Assembly (NCBI GenBank): GCA_046717125.1
Contig: JBKJVQ010000181.1
Span: forward strand, 1-7,139
DNA length: 7,139 bases
DNA from: JBKJVQ01 sp046717125
Lineage (GTDB): Bacteria; Pseudomonadota; Alphaproteobacteria; Rhizobiales; Methyloligellaceae
Reading direction: 5' to 3'
The notes beneath the pieces are model-generated. The model was not told the DNA's origin. It ran no database searches and was given only the letters and a program-made list of their open reading frames with translations. Shown piece by piece: positions 1 through 6,514 of the stretch (within the stretch, counting starts at the first letter, position 1; every line of letters starts with the position of its first letter). Both the position numbers and the translations under genes were made by a program.

Positions 1-4
1 TAGA

Positions 5-49
5 GCATGATGCCGAAAAGTGTGCAGCGGTTTTCGGACGACATCATGC
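5..49. repeat. Imperfect palindromic intergenic repeat, first unit
   Basis: Positions 5-12 (GCATGATG) pair with 42-49 (CATCATGC), and 13-19 (CCGAAAA) pair with 31-37 (TTTTCGG). This leaves an 11-base loop and a 4-base bulge (38-41). The sequence closely resembles a palindromic element I recall as being scattered through intergenic regions of Rhizobiales genomes; that likeness is from memory. It may begin a little before base 5, because the window starts inside an intergenic stretch. It could fold as RNA, serve as a protein site, or simply be a non-autonomous repeat; the sequence does not decide between these. Confidence 0.75.
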
Positions 50-66
50 GCAAACTATTTGGAATC

Positions 67-112
67 GATCACGTTCATGCTTTTGGTCATTCGACCAAAA
101 GTCATCGTGATC
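67..112. repeat. Long imperfect hairpin, second repeat unit
   Basis: The outer arms are GATCACG at 67-73 and CGTGATC at 106-112. The inner arms are CTTTTGGTC at 80-88 and GACCAAAAG at 93-101, around the loop ATTC. An unpaired stretch of 4-6 bases separates the inner and outer stems. The unit lies 17 bases after the first palindrome and 13 bases before the ATG of the next gene. The two may form one composite element that acts as the 5' leader of the operon. No promoter of the -35/-10 kind was recognised in positions 1-125. Confidence 0.75.
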
Positions 113-113
113 T

Positions 114-117
114 AGGG
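114..117 (+). promoter_or_regulatory. Ribosome binding site of the VOC gene
   Basis: AGGG lies 8 bases before the ATG at 126 and supports that start. It touches the end of the second palindrome, so the repeat insertion sets the immediate translation context of the operon's first gene. Confidence 0.5.
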
Positions 118-125
118 CGATCGCA

Positions 126-578
126 ATGTTCAAGATCCTGTCCGGCAGGCGCAAGAAGAAGGTCGCCGCAACAGAGGCCGCGCCAGCGCCTGGGCCGCGC
201 ACAGGGAAGGGCGCAAGGTTTGCCGGCGGACGCAACATTGCGCTCAAGCTGCCGGCGCATCAGTTCGACGCGACGGTCGCCTTCTATCGCGATGTGCTGC
301 TTCTGCCGGTCGAGACCTCGCCCGAAGGCGCGACCATCGTCGAGTTCGGCGAGATGCGCCTTTGGCTTGACCGGAGTGAAAGTCTCTCCCAGGCCGAGCT
401 CTGGCTTCAGGTTCTGACCGATGACGTGCGCAAGGCGGCGGACACTATGGCGCGGTCGAACGTCGTCAGGTGCGACGAGATCGAAAAACTGCCACGCGAT
501 TTTCGCGGCTTCTGGGTTATGAACCCCGCCGGCATCGTCCACCTCGTGGCCGAGCCCGGTCAGGACGGTGGAGACTGA
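126..578 (+). CDS. VOC superfamily (glyoxalase-like) protein
   Basis: This is a protein of 150 residues. Residues 1-30 form a basic, then Ala/Pro-rich tail (RRKKK at about 8-12) that looks disordered. From about residue 38 a single VOC-like module begins: a strand (NIALKLP), a helix with the familiar FYRDVL segment, a strand pair ending in LWLD, then a second half that closes with NPAGIVHLV in place of the common DPxGNxxEL. VOC proteins include glyoxalase I, dioxygenases and thiol-transferase resistance proteins. The usual first metal-ligand position, often His, is Asn here, so metal binding and substrate cannot be assigned. The stop lies 5 bases before the glutathione reductase start, so the two genes are almost certainly co-transcribed. 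That would fit a role around glutathione or aldehyde handling, but this is inference. ATG 126 is preferred for its AGGG at 8 bases spacing. Superfamily membership is fairly secure; the function is unknown. Confidence 0.7.
   Translation: MFKILSGRRKKKVAATEAAPAPGPRTGKGARFAGGRNIALKLPAHQFDATVAFYRDVLLLPVETSPEGATIVEFGEMRLWLDRSESLSQAELWLQVLTDDVRKAADTMARSNVVRCDEIEKLPRDFRGFWVMNPAGIVHLVAEPGQDGGD
570..574 (+). promoter_or_regulatory. Ribosome binding site that decides the TTG start of gor
   Basis: GGAGA lies inside the last codons of the VOC gene, 9 bases before TTG 584. The in-frame ATG at 470 would instead add 38 Arg-rich residues that overlap the VOC gene and have no counterpart in glutathione reductases. 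Confidence 0.6.
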
Positions 579-583
579 GCGCC

Positions 584-1963
584 TTGTCGCAGTTCGACTA
601 CGATTTGTTCGTCATCGGCGCGGGCTCGGGCGGCGTGCGTGCCGCGCGGCTCGCGGCCGAGTTCGGTGCGAGAGTCGCCATCGCGGAGGACTACCGTGTC
701 GGCGGCACCTGCGTGATCCGGGGCTGTGTGCCCAAAAAGCTGTTCGTTTACGCCAGCCGCTTCCGGGAAGCCTTCGAGGACGCGCCGGGCTATGGCTGGA
801 CGGTCGGGCAACCCAGCTTCGACTGGCCGACGCTGATGGCCAACAAGGATCGGGAGATCGCCCGCCTCAGCGCGCTTTACGAGGCGATGCTGGCGCGCAG
901 CGGCGTCGCGCTGTTCCGCGGCCGCGCATCGCTGACAGGCCCGAACAGCCTGCGCATTTCCGACGGGAAGGAGATCACCGCCGGCACGATCCTGATTGCG
1001 ACCGGCGGCACGCCGATCAAGCCGCGCGTGCCGGGCGCGGACGTGATGGTTACGTCGAACGAGATATTCGAGCTGGATCGTCTGCCCAAATCAATCGCCA
1101 TTGTGGGCGCCGGCTATATCGGCATGGAGTTCGGCGCGATCTTCGAGGGACTGGGCGCGGAGGTCACAATTATCCAGCGCGGGCCCCGCATCTTGCGTGA
1201 ATTCGATCACGATCTAGGCGAGGGCCTGACGGATATTCTTCGCCAGCGCGGCGTGCGCGTCGAGACCGGCGCTCAGATCGAGAGGGTGGAGAAGGCGGGC
1301 GACCGTCTACGCGCCGTGTGCGCCAACGGCCTCGTGGTCGAAGCCGACATGGTTATGGCGGCCACCGGCCGCGCGCCGAATGTCGCCGGCCTCGGATTGG
1401 TGGAGGCGGGCGTCGAATGCGGCTGGAACGGCCATGTCGTGGTCGACGAGTTTTCCCGCTCTTCCGTGCCGAGTGTCTATGCGATCGGCGACGTGACGGA
1501 CCGCGTGGCGCTGACGCCGGTCGCGATCCACGAGGGCGATGCGTTCGCGCGCACGGTGTTCAACGATCAGCCGACGCCGGTCGATCATGCCTTCATTCCA
1601 ACAGCGGTGTTTTCATCGCCCGAAATCGCGAGCGTCGGGCTGAGCGAGGAAAACGCGCGCGAGCGGTGTCCGAGCCTCGACATCTACAAGAGCATGTTCA
1701 GGCCGATGCGCAACGTGCTCGCGGGGCGCGAGGAGCGGACCACCATGAAGCTGCTGGTCGACCCCGAAAGCGACCGCGTGCTGGGCGTTCATGTGCTTGG
1801 GCCGGATGCGGCGGAGATCGTGCAGATGGCGGCGATCGCGCTGCGCCTCAACGCGACCAAGGCCGATTTCGACCGGACGCGCGCGCTGCATCCAAGCGCC
1901 GCGGAAGAGCTCGTCACCATGCGCACCCGCTGGGAGCCCGCGGCGAAACTGGCTGCGGAGTAG
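584..1963 (+). CDS. gor: Glutathione-disulfide reductase (NADPH)
   Basis: This cytosolic FAD enzyme reduces glutathione disulfide to two glutathione molecules with NADPH. With TTG 584 as residue 1 the protein has 459 residues, the usual family length, and begins SQFDYDLFVIGAGSGG as expected. Visible motifs are the FAD dinucleotide fold GAGSGG (12-17) with Glu35 at the ribose position, the redox pair Cys43 and Cys48 in the class signature GGTCVIRGCVPKK, and the NADPH fold GAGYIG (175-180). Arg199 and Arg205 follow where NADPH-specific members carry arginines for the 2'-phosphate. The second FAD motif is YAIGDV (299-304). The C-terminal interface motif HPSAAEE carries catalytic His436 with Glu441. 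All key residues are present, so the enzyme should be active. The CVIRG redox motif and the arginine pair separate it from lipoamide dehydrogenase and mercuric reductase. It sits second in a four-gene run. Confidence 0.96.
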   Translation: MSQFDYDLFVIGAGSGGVRAARLAAEFGARVAIAEDYRVGGTCVIRGCVPKKLFVYASRFREAFEDAPGYGWTVGQPSFDWPTLMANKDREIARLSALYEAMLARSGVALFRGRASLTGPNSLRISDGKEITAGTILIATGGTPIKPRVPGADVMVTSNEIFELDRLPKSIAIVGAGYIGMEFGAIFEGLGAEVTIIQRGPRILREFDHDLGEGLTDILRQRGVRVETGAQIERVEKAGDRLRAVCANGLVVEADMVMAATGRAPNVAGLGLVEAGVECGWNGHVVVDEFSRSSVPSVYAIGDVTDRVALTPVAIHEGDAFARTVFNDQPTPVDHAFIPTAVFSSPEIASVGLSEENARERCPSLDIYKSMFRPMRNVLAGREERTTMKLLVDPESDRVLGVHVLGPDAAEIVQMAAIALRLNATKADFDRTRALHPSAAEELVTMRTRWEPAAKLAAE

Positions 1964-1980
1964 GGTTTGAGTTCAGTCGC

Positions 1981-2736
1981 ATGAACAGACTCAAGGACAA
2001 GGTCGCGCTCGTCACCGGGGCCGGCGCGGGCATCGGGCGCGCTATCGCCGAGCTGTTTGTGCGCGAAGGGGCAACCGTCATCCTGTCCGATCTGGACGGG
2101 GACGCCGTCGAGAGCGCCGCTGCTGCGCTCGCAGCGTCTGGCGGCCGGGCCGACGGCCTCGCCGCCGATGTGACGTCACCCGATGACGTCGCGGCGATGA
2201 TCGCAAAGATCGGCGAAACCCACGACCGGCTCGACACACTCGTCAACAACGCCGGAATCGGTCAGCGTGCGGACTTCCGTCACATGACCGATGCTCAGTG
2301 GCAGGCGATCTGGAGCGTCAATGTCGACGGCATGGTGCGCTGTTCGCGTGAAGCCTTTCCACTTCTGCGCGCTTCCGGAAATGCATCGATCGTCAATCTC
2401 GCATCCATCATGGCGGCGAAGCATGCGCGTCAGTTCTCGGCCTATTCCACCACCAAGGGTGCGGTCGTTGCGCTGACGCGCAGCCTTGCGGTCGAATACG
2501 CCCCGTTCGGCATCCGTGTGAACGCGCTCTGTCCGGGTTTTGTCGAGACGGCGCTGATCGACCGCGTGACCGGTCATCCCGTCATGGGCAAGATGCTACT
2601 CAATCAGACGCCGCTGCGGCGCTTCGGAACGGCCCTGGACGTGGCGCTGGCGGCTTTGTTTCTGGCGTCCGACGAGGCGGCGTACATCACCGGCGCGGAC
2701 CTTGCGGTTGATGGCGGCATGAGCGTGACCCTGTGA
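1981..2736 (+). CDS. Classical SDR family oxidoreductase
   Basis: This is a 251-residue classical short-chain dehydrogenase/reductase with a complete Rossmann fold and active site. It has TGAGAGIG (12-19) for the cofactor, NNAG (89-92), and the tetrad Asn114, Ser142, Tyr155 and Lys159 (YSTTK). The PGFVET segment (185-190) follows the active site, and the C-terminus ends ITGADLAVDGGMSVTL as in FabG-like members. Asp37 at the end of the second strand suggests NAD(H) over NADP(H). The likeness to 3-oxoacyl-ACP reductase and to sugar or sterol dehydrogenases is general, so the substrate cannot be named. It is not an extended SDR of the kind that modifies nucleotide sugars, such as PglF. It starts 17 bases after gor with only a weak Shine-Dalgarno sequence, and its stop codon overlaps the next gene's GTG. 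Confidence 0.9.
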   Translation: MNRLKDKVALVTGAGAGIGRAIAELFVREGATVILSDLDGDAVESAAAALAASGGRADGLAADVTSPDDVAAMIAKIGETHDRLDTLVNNAGIGQRADFRHMTDAQWQAIWSVNVDGMVRCSREAFPLLRASGNASIVNLASIMAAKHARQFSAYSTTKGAVVALTRSLAVEYAPFGIRVNALCPGFVETALIDRVTGHPVMGKMLLNQTPLRRFGTALDVALAALFLASDEAAYITGADLAVDGGMSVTL

Positions 2737-3332
2737 AACGCATCTTCGACCTGACCGTGACGCTGCTCGCCATGCCGGTCGCACTGCCGCTGATGGCGCT
2801 GGTCGCGCTGCTTGTGCGCATCCGATACGGCCGCCCGGTCCTGTTCAAGCAGATGCGCCCCGGCTACAGGGGCCGGCCGTTTCGGCTAATCAAATTCCGT
2901 ACCATGACGAACGCTCGGGACTCATCCGGGAATCTGCTGTCCGACGGCGCACGGCTGACGCGGTTCGGCCGGGCTTTGCGCGCATCGAGCCTCGACGAGT
3001 TGCCGGAACTGTTCAACGTTCTGAAAGGCGAGATGAGCCTCGTCGGCCCGCGCCCGCTTCTCATGCAGTATCTGCCGCTCTATTCCCCGGAACAGGCAAG
3101 ACGCCACGACGTGCTTCCCGGCATCACAGGCTGGGCGCAGGTGCATGGCCGTAACGCTTTGACCTGGGAGCAGAAATTCGCGCACGACATCTGGTATGTC
3201 GACAATCGCAGCCTGTGGCTCGATCTGCGCATCCTCGGCATGACGATGCTGTCGATGTTCCGGCGGCACGGCGTCAGCGCGCCCGGCCATGACACAATGC
3301 CGCCCTTCGAGAGGTCGGGGCGGGATGTGTAG
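2733..3332 (+). CDS. pglC: PglC-type phosphoglycosyl transferase (bacterial sugar transferase)
   Basis: This 199-residue enzyme belongs to the small monotopic family that moves a sugar-1-phosphate from a UDP-sugar to undecaprenyl phosphate at the inner face of the membrane, the first step of glycan assembly. An N-terminal hydrophobic segment (about 7-30) follows the KRIFD motif and is expected to be a re-entrant helix. Next come KFRTM (54-58), the catalytic dyad Asp88-Glu89 in SLDELPELFNVLKGEMSLVG, PRP (106-108), GITGWAQVHGRN (130-141) and YVDNRS (155-160). The C-terminus GVSAPGHDT matches the tail typical of PglC, and the length is close to the roughly 200 residues of Campylobacter PglC. The GTG start overlaps the dehydrogenase stop (GTGA), which suggests translational coupling. 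The sugar substrate is unknown: no nucleotide-sugar or glycosyltransferase gene is near. The TAG stop lies inside a REP-like repeat. The symbol reflects family likeness, not a proven protein-glycosylation role. Confidence 0.9.
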   Translation: MKRIFDLTVTLLAMPVALPLMALVALLVRIRYGRPVLFKQMRPGYRGRPFRLIKFRTMTNARDSSGNLLSDGARLTRFGRALRASSLDELPELFNVLKGEMSLVGPRPLLMQYLPLYSPEQARRHDVLPGITGWAQVHGRNALTWEQKFAHDIWYVDNRSLWLDLRILGMTMLSMFRRHGVSAPGHDTMPPFERSGRDV

Positions 3333-3391
3333 CCCGGATGAGCGGAGCGAAATACGGGTCCCCGCATTGCGCTGCGCTCCATGCGGGCTAC
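3329..3391. repeat. REP-like long hairpin between convergent genes, possible bidirectional terminator
   Basis: The left arm 3329-3358 pairs with the right arm 3361-3391 around a 2-base loop. There are 26 matched positions, 4 mismatches and one single-base gap. It opens with GTAGCCCG and ends with CGGGCTAC, the hallmark of proteobacterial REP elements as I know them. It lies exactly between two converging operons and contains the TAG stop (3330-3332) of the sugar transferase. The nadE stop is 5 bases beyond its right end. There is no T-run on either side, so an intrinsic terminator of the standard kind is not shown. mRNA 3'-end protection or termination is plausible. Confidence 0.85.
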
Positions 3392-3395
3392 GGCG

Positions 3396-5057
3396 TCACA
3401 TCCCCTCGCGAAATTTGTTCGTGATCGGATAACGCCGGTCGCGGCCGAAATGTCGCGGCGACAGCTTCACGCCCGGCGCGGCCTGCCGCCGCTTGTATTC
3501 GGCGAGATAGAGCAGCCGCTCCACGCGTGCGACGGTCTCGGCCGCATGCCCCCGCGCGACGATGTCGGGCACAGGCATCTCCCGCTCAACGAGACATCGG
3601 AGAATGTCGTCGAGTTCGTCATAGGGTGGCAGGCTGTCCTGGTCGCGCTGGTTGTTGCGGAGTTCAGCCGTCGGCGCTTTCGTCAGCACACTGTCGTTGA
3701 AAAGCGGCCCTTCAGGTCCGAGTGCGCCGTCCGGCCGCGTCGCATTGCGAAAGCGCGCGAGACGATAGATTTCGGTCTTGTAGAGATCCTTGATCGGATT
3801 GAAACCGCCGTTCATGTCGCCATAGAGCGTGGCATAGCCGACCGAGACCTCGGACTTGTTGCCGGTCGTGACAACCATCGGCCCAAGCTTGTTGGATACC
3901 GCCATCAGCATCGTGCCGCGCACACGCGATTGCAGGTTCTCTTCCGTGATGTCCGGATCGCGCCCGTCGAGCAGTGGGGCCAGCGCCGCATCGAACCCTT
4001 CGACCGGTGCAGCGATCGGCGCAATGTCGTACCGGATGCCCAAGGCTTCGGCGCAATGGGCTGCGTCGCTCAGGCTTTCGTTCGACGTGTAGCGGTAGGG
4101 CAGCATGACCGCATGCACGCGGTCGGGCCCAAGCGCATCGACTGCCACCGCGGCGCAAAGCGCAGAATCGATCCCGCCCGAAAGCCCAAGCACGATACCG
4201 GGAAAGCCGTTCTTGTTCACATAGTCGCGCAAGCCCAGCACGCAGGCGCTGTAGAGCGCCGCGTCGCCCTCGGATAACAGGGCAGCGGCCTGCGTCTCGC
4301 AGCGCCAGCCATCCGCGCCGCGCTGCCATCGCGTGGTGACAACGGCCTCCTGCCAGTCCGGCAATTGCGCCGCCAGCCGTCCGCCGGGATTGAGCACGAA
4401 GGACGCGCCGTCGAACACAAGCTCATCCTGTCCACCGACCTGATTGACATAGGCGAGGGGCAGGCCGGTTTCCGCCACGCGCGCGACGGTCTTGTTCATA
4501 CGAAGGTCGCGCTTGTCCGCCGTGAAGGGCGAGCCGTTGGGCGAAACGAGGATTTCCGCGCCGGTCTCGGCCAGCGTTTCGCACACATCCGGTGACCAGA
4601 TGTCTTCGCAGATCGGCACGCCAAGCCGAACGGCCCGTATATTCACCGGCCCGGGCTCCGGCCCCGCCGCGAACACGCGCTTCTCGTCGAACACGCCGTA
4701 ATTCGGCAGGTCGACCTTGTGACGCACCGTGTCGATCCGGCCGCCATCCAGTAGCGCGACCGAGTTATAGACGCGGCCATCCTCCGCCCACGGAAGGCCG
4801 ATGAGCATCGCCGGCCCGTTATCGTCCGTCGCCTTGGCCAGCGTTTCAATGGTCGCGCGGCACGCGGCCACGAACGCGGGCTTGAGGACGAGGTCTTCCG
4901 GCGGATAGCCGCAGAGGAACAGTTCCGGCAGGACCATCAGGTCCGCGCCCTGGGCCGCCGCCTCGTCCCGTGCCTTCCGCGCGAGGCTTGCGTTGCCGTC
5001 AAGATCGCCGACGGTCGGATTAAGCTGCGCCAGCGCGATGGAGAATGTGTCGGTCAC
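3396..5057 (-). CDS. nadE: Glutamine-dependent NAD+ synthetase
   Basis: This 553-residue two-domain enzyme makes NAD+ from nicotinic acid adenine dinucleotide, ATP and glutamine, the last step of NAD+ synthesis in the cytosol. The N-terminal nitrilase-like glutaminase domain (about 1-260) carries the triad Glu45 (VLPEL), Lys114 (HKVDLPNYG) and Cys150 (PICEDIW). The C-terminal synthetase domain (about 265-553) has the ATP pyrophosphatase loop SGGIDS (293-298), TTGNKSE (397-403) and GDMNGGFNPIKDLYKT (413-428). The length is normal for the fused bacterial type, and no key residue is missing. The start is GTG 5057, chosen because it gives the expected N-terminus IALAQLNPTVGD. No strong ribosome binding site is visible before it. 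The gene lies 22 bases after the DAHP synthase stop, so it is probably the second gene of that transcript and may depend on read-through translation. Confidence 0.96.
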   Translation of the reverse strand: MTDTFSIALAQLNPTVGDLDGNASLARKARDEAAAQGADLMVLPELFLCGYPPEDLVLKPAFVAACRATIETLAKATDDNGPAMLIGLPWAEDGRVYNSVALLDGGRIDTVRHKVDLPNYGVFDEKRVFAAGPEPGPVNIRAVRLGVPICEDIWSPDVCETLAETGAEILVSPNGSPFTADKRDLRMNKTVARVAETGLPLAYVNQVGGQDELVFDGASFVLNPGGRLAAQLPDWQEAVVTTRWQRGADGWRCETQAAALLSEGDAALYSACVLGLRDYVNKNGFPGIVLGLSGGIDSALCAAVAVDALGPDRVHAVMLPYRYTSNESLSDAAHCAEALGIRYDIAPIAAPVEGFDAALAPLLDGRDPDITEENLQSRVRGTMLMAVSNKLGPMVVTTGNKSEVSVGYATLYGDMNGGFNPIKDLYKTEIYRLARFRNATRPDGALGPEGPLFNDSVLTKAPTAELRNNQRDQDSLPPYDELDDILRCLVEREMPVPDIVARGHAAETVARVERLLYLAEYKRRQAAPGVKLSPRHFGRDRRYPITNKFREGM

Positions 5058-5079
5058 GGTGTCGCCGGAGTTTGCGCCG

Positions 5080-6489
5080 TCACTCCCCCGCCGCGATCGA
5101 TGGTTCGCGCTGGGGCCGCGCTTCCCGGTCGCGCTTCAGCCGCTCGGCGATGATAAACGCGAGTTCGAGCGACTGGTCCGCGTTCAGGCGCGGGTCGCAA
5201 TGGGTGTGATAGCGGTCGGACAGGTCGGTATCGGTGATCGCGCGCGCGCCGCCGGTGCATTCGGTGACGTTCTGTCCCGTCATCTCGACATGGATGCCGC
5301 CGGGATGCGTGCCCTCCGCGCGATGCACGTCGAAGAATGTCTCGACCTCGGACAGGATCAGGTCGAACGGCCGCGTCTTGTAGCCGCTCGCGGCTTTGAC
5401 CGTATTCCCGTGCATCGGATCGCACGACCAGACGACGCACCGTCCCTCGCGCTCGATGGTGCGGATGAACGACGCGAGCTTGTCCGCGCATTCCCGCGCG
5501 CCGAAGCGGCAGATCAGCGTGAGGCGGCCGGGTACATCGTCGGGATTGAGAATATCAATCAGGCGCATCAGGTCGTCGTTATCAAGCGAAGGCGCGCATT
5601 TCAGCCCAATCGGATTTTTGATGCCCCGGAGATATTCGATATGCGCGCCGTCAAGCTGCCGGGTGCGGTCGCCGACCCAGAGCATATGACCCGAGGTCGC
5701 GTACCACTGTCCGGAGGTCGAATCGATGCGCGTCAGCGATTGTTCGTAGCCGAGCAGGAGCGCCTCGTGACTGGTGTAGAAACTGGTCATGCGAAGTTGC
5801 GGCGTGTTGTCCCCGTTCAGCCCGCAGGCGCGCATAAAGGCGAGGCTTTCGGCGATGCGGTTCGACAGTTCCTCGTAGAGATGCCGGGCAGGGCTGTCCT
5901 GTACGAAGCCGAGCATCCAGCGATGCACGTGCTCAAGATTGGCATAGCCGCCGGTCGCGAAAGCGCGCAGCAGGTTGAGCGTCGCGGCGGACTGGCGGTA
6001 GGCCATCAGCATGCGCTGCGGATCGGCCGCGCGGCCTACCTCGTCGAAGCGGATGTCGTTGACGATGTCACCGCGATAGGCCGGCAGCTCGCGCCCGTCC
6101 TGGCGCTCGGTCGGCGATGAGCGCGGCTTGGCGAACTGGCCGGCGACGCGGCCGACCTTTACGACCGGCGATCCGCCCGCATAGGTGAGCACAACCGCCA
6201 TCTGCAGCAGCACGCGGAAGAAGTCGCGGATATTGTCGGCCTGGTGCTCAGCGAAGCTCTCGGCGCAGTCGCCGCCCTGCAGCAGGAACGACTCGCCGGC
6301 CGCGACTTTTGCGAGTTTCGCCTGCAGCTCGCGCGCTTCGCCGGCGAAGACGAGCGGCGGGAAGGTGCCAAGCTGGCGCTCGACCTCCGACAGCACGGCT
6401 TCGTCGAGATAGACGGGCGCCTGCTCCACGGGCTTGGTCCGCCAGCTTTCCGGCGTCCAGCGTGAAATGGTGTCGTGTTCTTTCAGCAT
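5080..6489 (-). CDS. aroG: Class II 3-deoxy-7-phosphoheptulonate synthase (DAHP synthase)
   Basis: This enzyme condenses phosphoenolpyruvate with erythrose 4-phosphate to give DAHP, the first step of the shikimate pathway to aromatic amino acids. The protein has 469 residues and is of class II (plant and mycobacterial type), unrelated in sequence to E. coli AroF/G/H. From ATG 6489, the metal ligands are Cys75 (QGGDCAESF), His360 (CDPMHGN), Glu402 (HVEMTG) and Asp432 (CDPRLN). Substrate-binding Arg114 (KVGRVAGQFAKPRSS) and Lys297 (GLKCAP) are present. Spacing matches the mycobacterial enzyme from memory. The N-terminal WTPESWRTKP segment is typical and lies just after this start. An upstream in-frame GTG (6528) would add 13 residues and is less likely. 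Class II enzymes in mycobacteria are feedback-regulated through added elements; no such element was identified here. It appears to lead a two-gene operon with nadE. Confidence 0.96.
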   Translation of the reverse strand: MLKEHDTISRWTPESWRTKPVEQAPVYLDEAVLSEVERQLGTFPPLVFAGEARELQAKLAKVAAGESFLLQGGDCAESFAEHQADNIRDFFRVLLQMAVVLTYAGGSPVVKVGRVAGQFAKPRSSPTERQDGRELPAYRGDIVNDIRFDEVGRAADPQRMLMAYRQSAATLNLLRAFATGGYANLEHVHRWMLGFVQDSPARHLYEELSNRIAESLAFMRACGLNGDNTPQLRMTSFYTSHEALLLGYEQSLTRIDSTSGQWYATSGHMLWVGDRTRQLDGAHIEYLRGIKNPIGLKCAPSLDNDDLMRLIDILNPDDVPGRLTLICRFGARECADKLASFIRTIEREGRCVVWSCDPMHGNTVKAASGYKTRPFDLILSEVETFFDVHRAEGTHPGGIHVEMTGQNVTECTGGARAITDTDLSDRYHTHCDPRLNADQSLELAFIIAERLKRDREARPQREPSIAAGE

Positions 6490-6514
6490 CGTGCGCCGCT
6501 TATAGGGGATCGCG

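Noticed and set aside
7..417. Plus-strand open frame of 136 codons starting in the first palindrome
   Set aside because: It begins in the repeat, runs through the VOC gene in another frame, and is Arg/Ser-rich with no domain; the VOC frame has the recognisable fold.
470..583. Upstream ATG start for gor giving a 497-residue protein
   Set aside because: The extra 38 residues are Arg-rich, overlap the VOC gene in another frame, and precede the normal start of the FAD fold. TTG 584 has a better ribosome binding site.
2171..2178. TGACGTCA palindrome as an operator
   Set aside because: It lies well inside the SDR coding region and an 8-base palindrome is expected by chance in GC-rich coding DNA.
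3381..4277. Plus-strand open frame of 298 codons antisense to nadE
   Set aside because: The minus strand encodes a complete NAD+ synthetase with all catalytic motifs. The antisense product is Arg/His-rich with no recognisable domain, as expected from a high-GC shadow frame, and its ATG lies inside the REP-like repeat.
4993..6120. Plus-strand open frame of 375 codons spanning the nadE and aroG junction
   Set aside because: It is antisense to two well-supported genes, crosses their boundary, and shows no family motif. High GC makes long antisense frames common.
6499..6504. TATAAG on the minus strand as a -10 box for aroG
   Set aside because: It lies 9 bases before ATG 6489, which would leave almost no leader, and no convincing -35 sits about 17 bases upstream.
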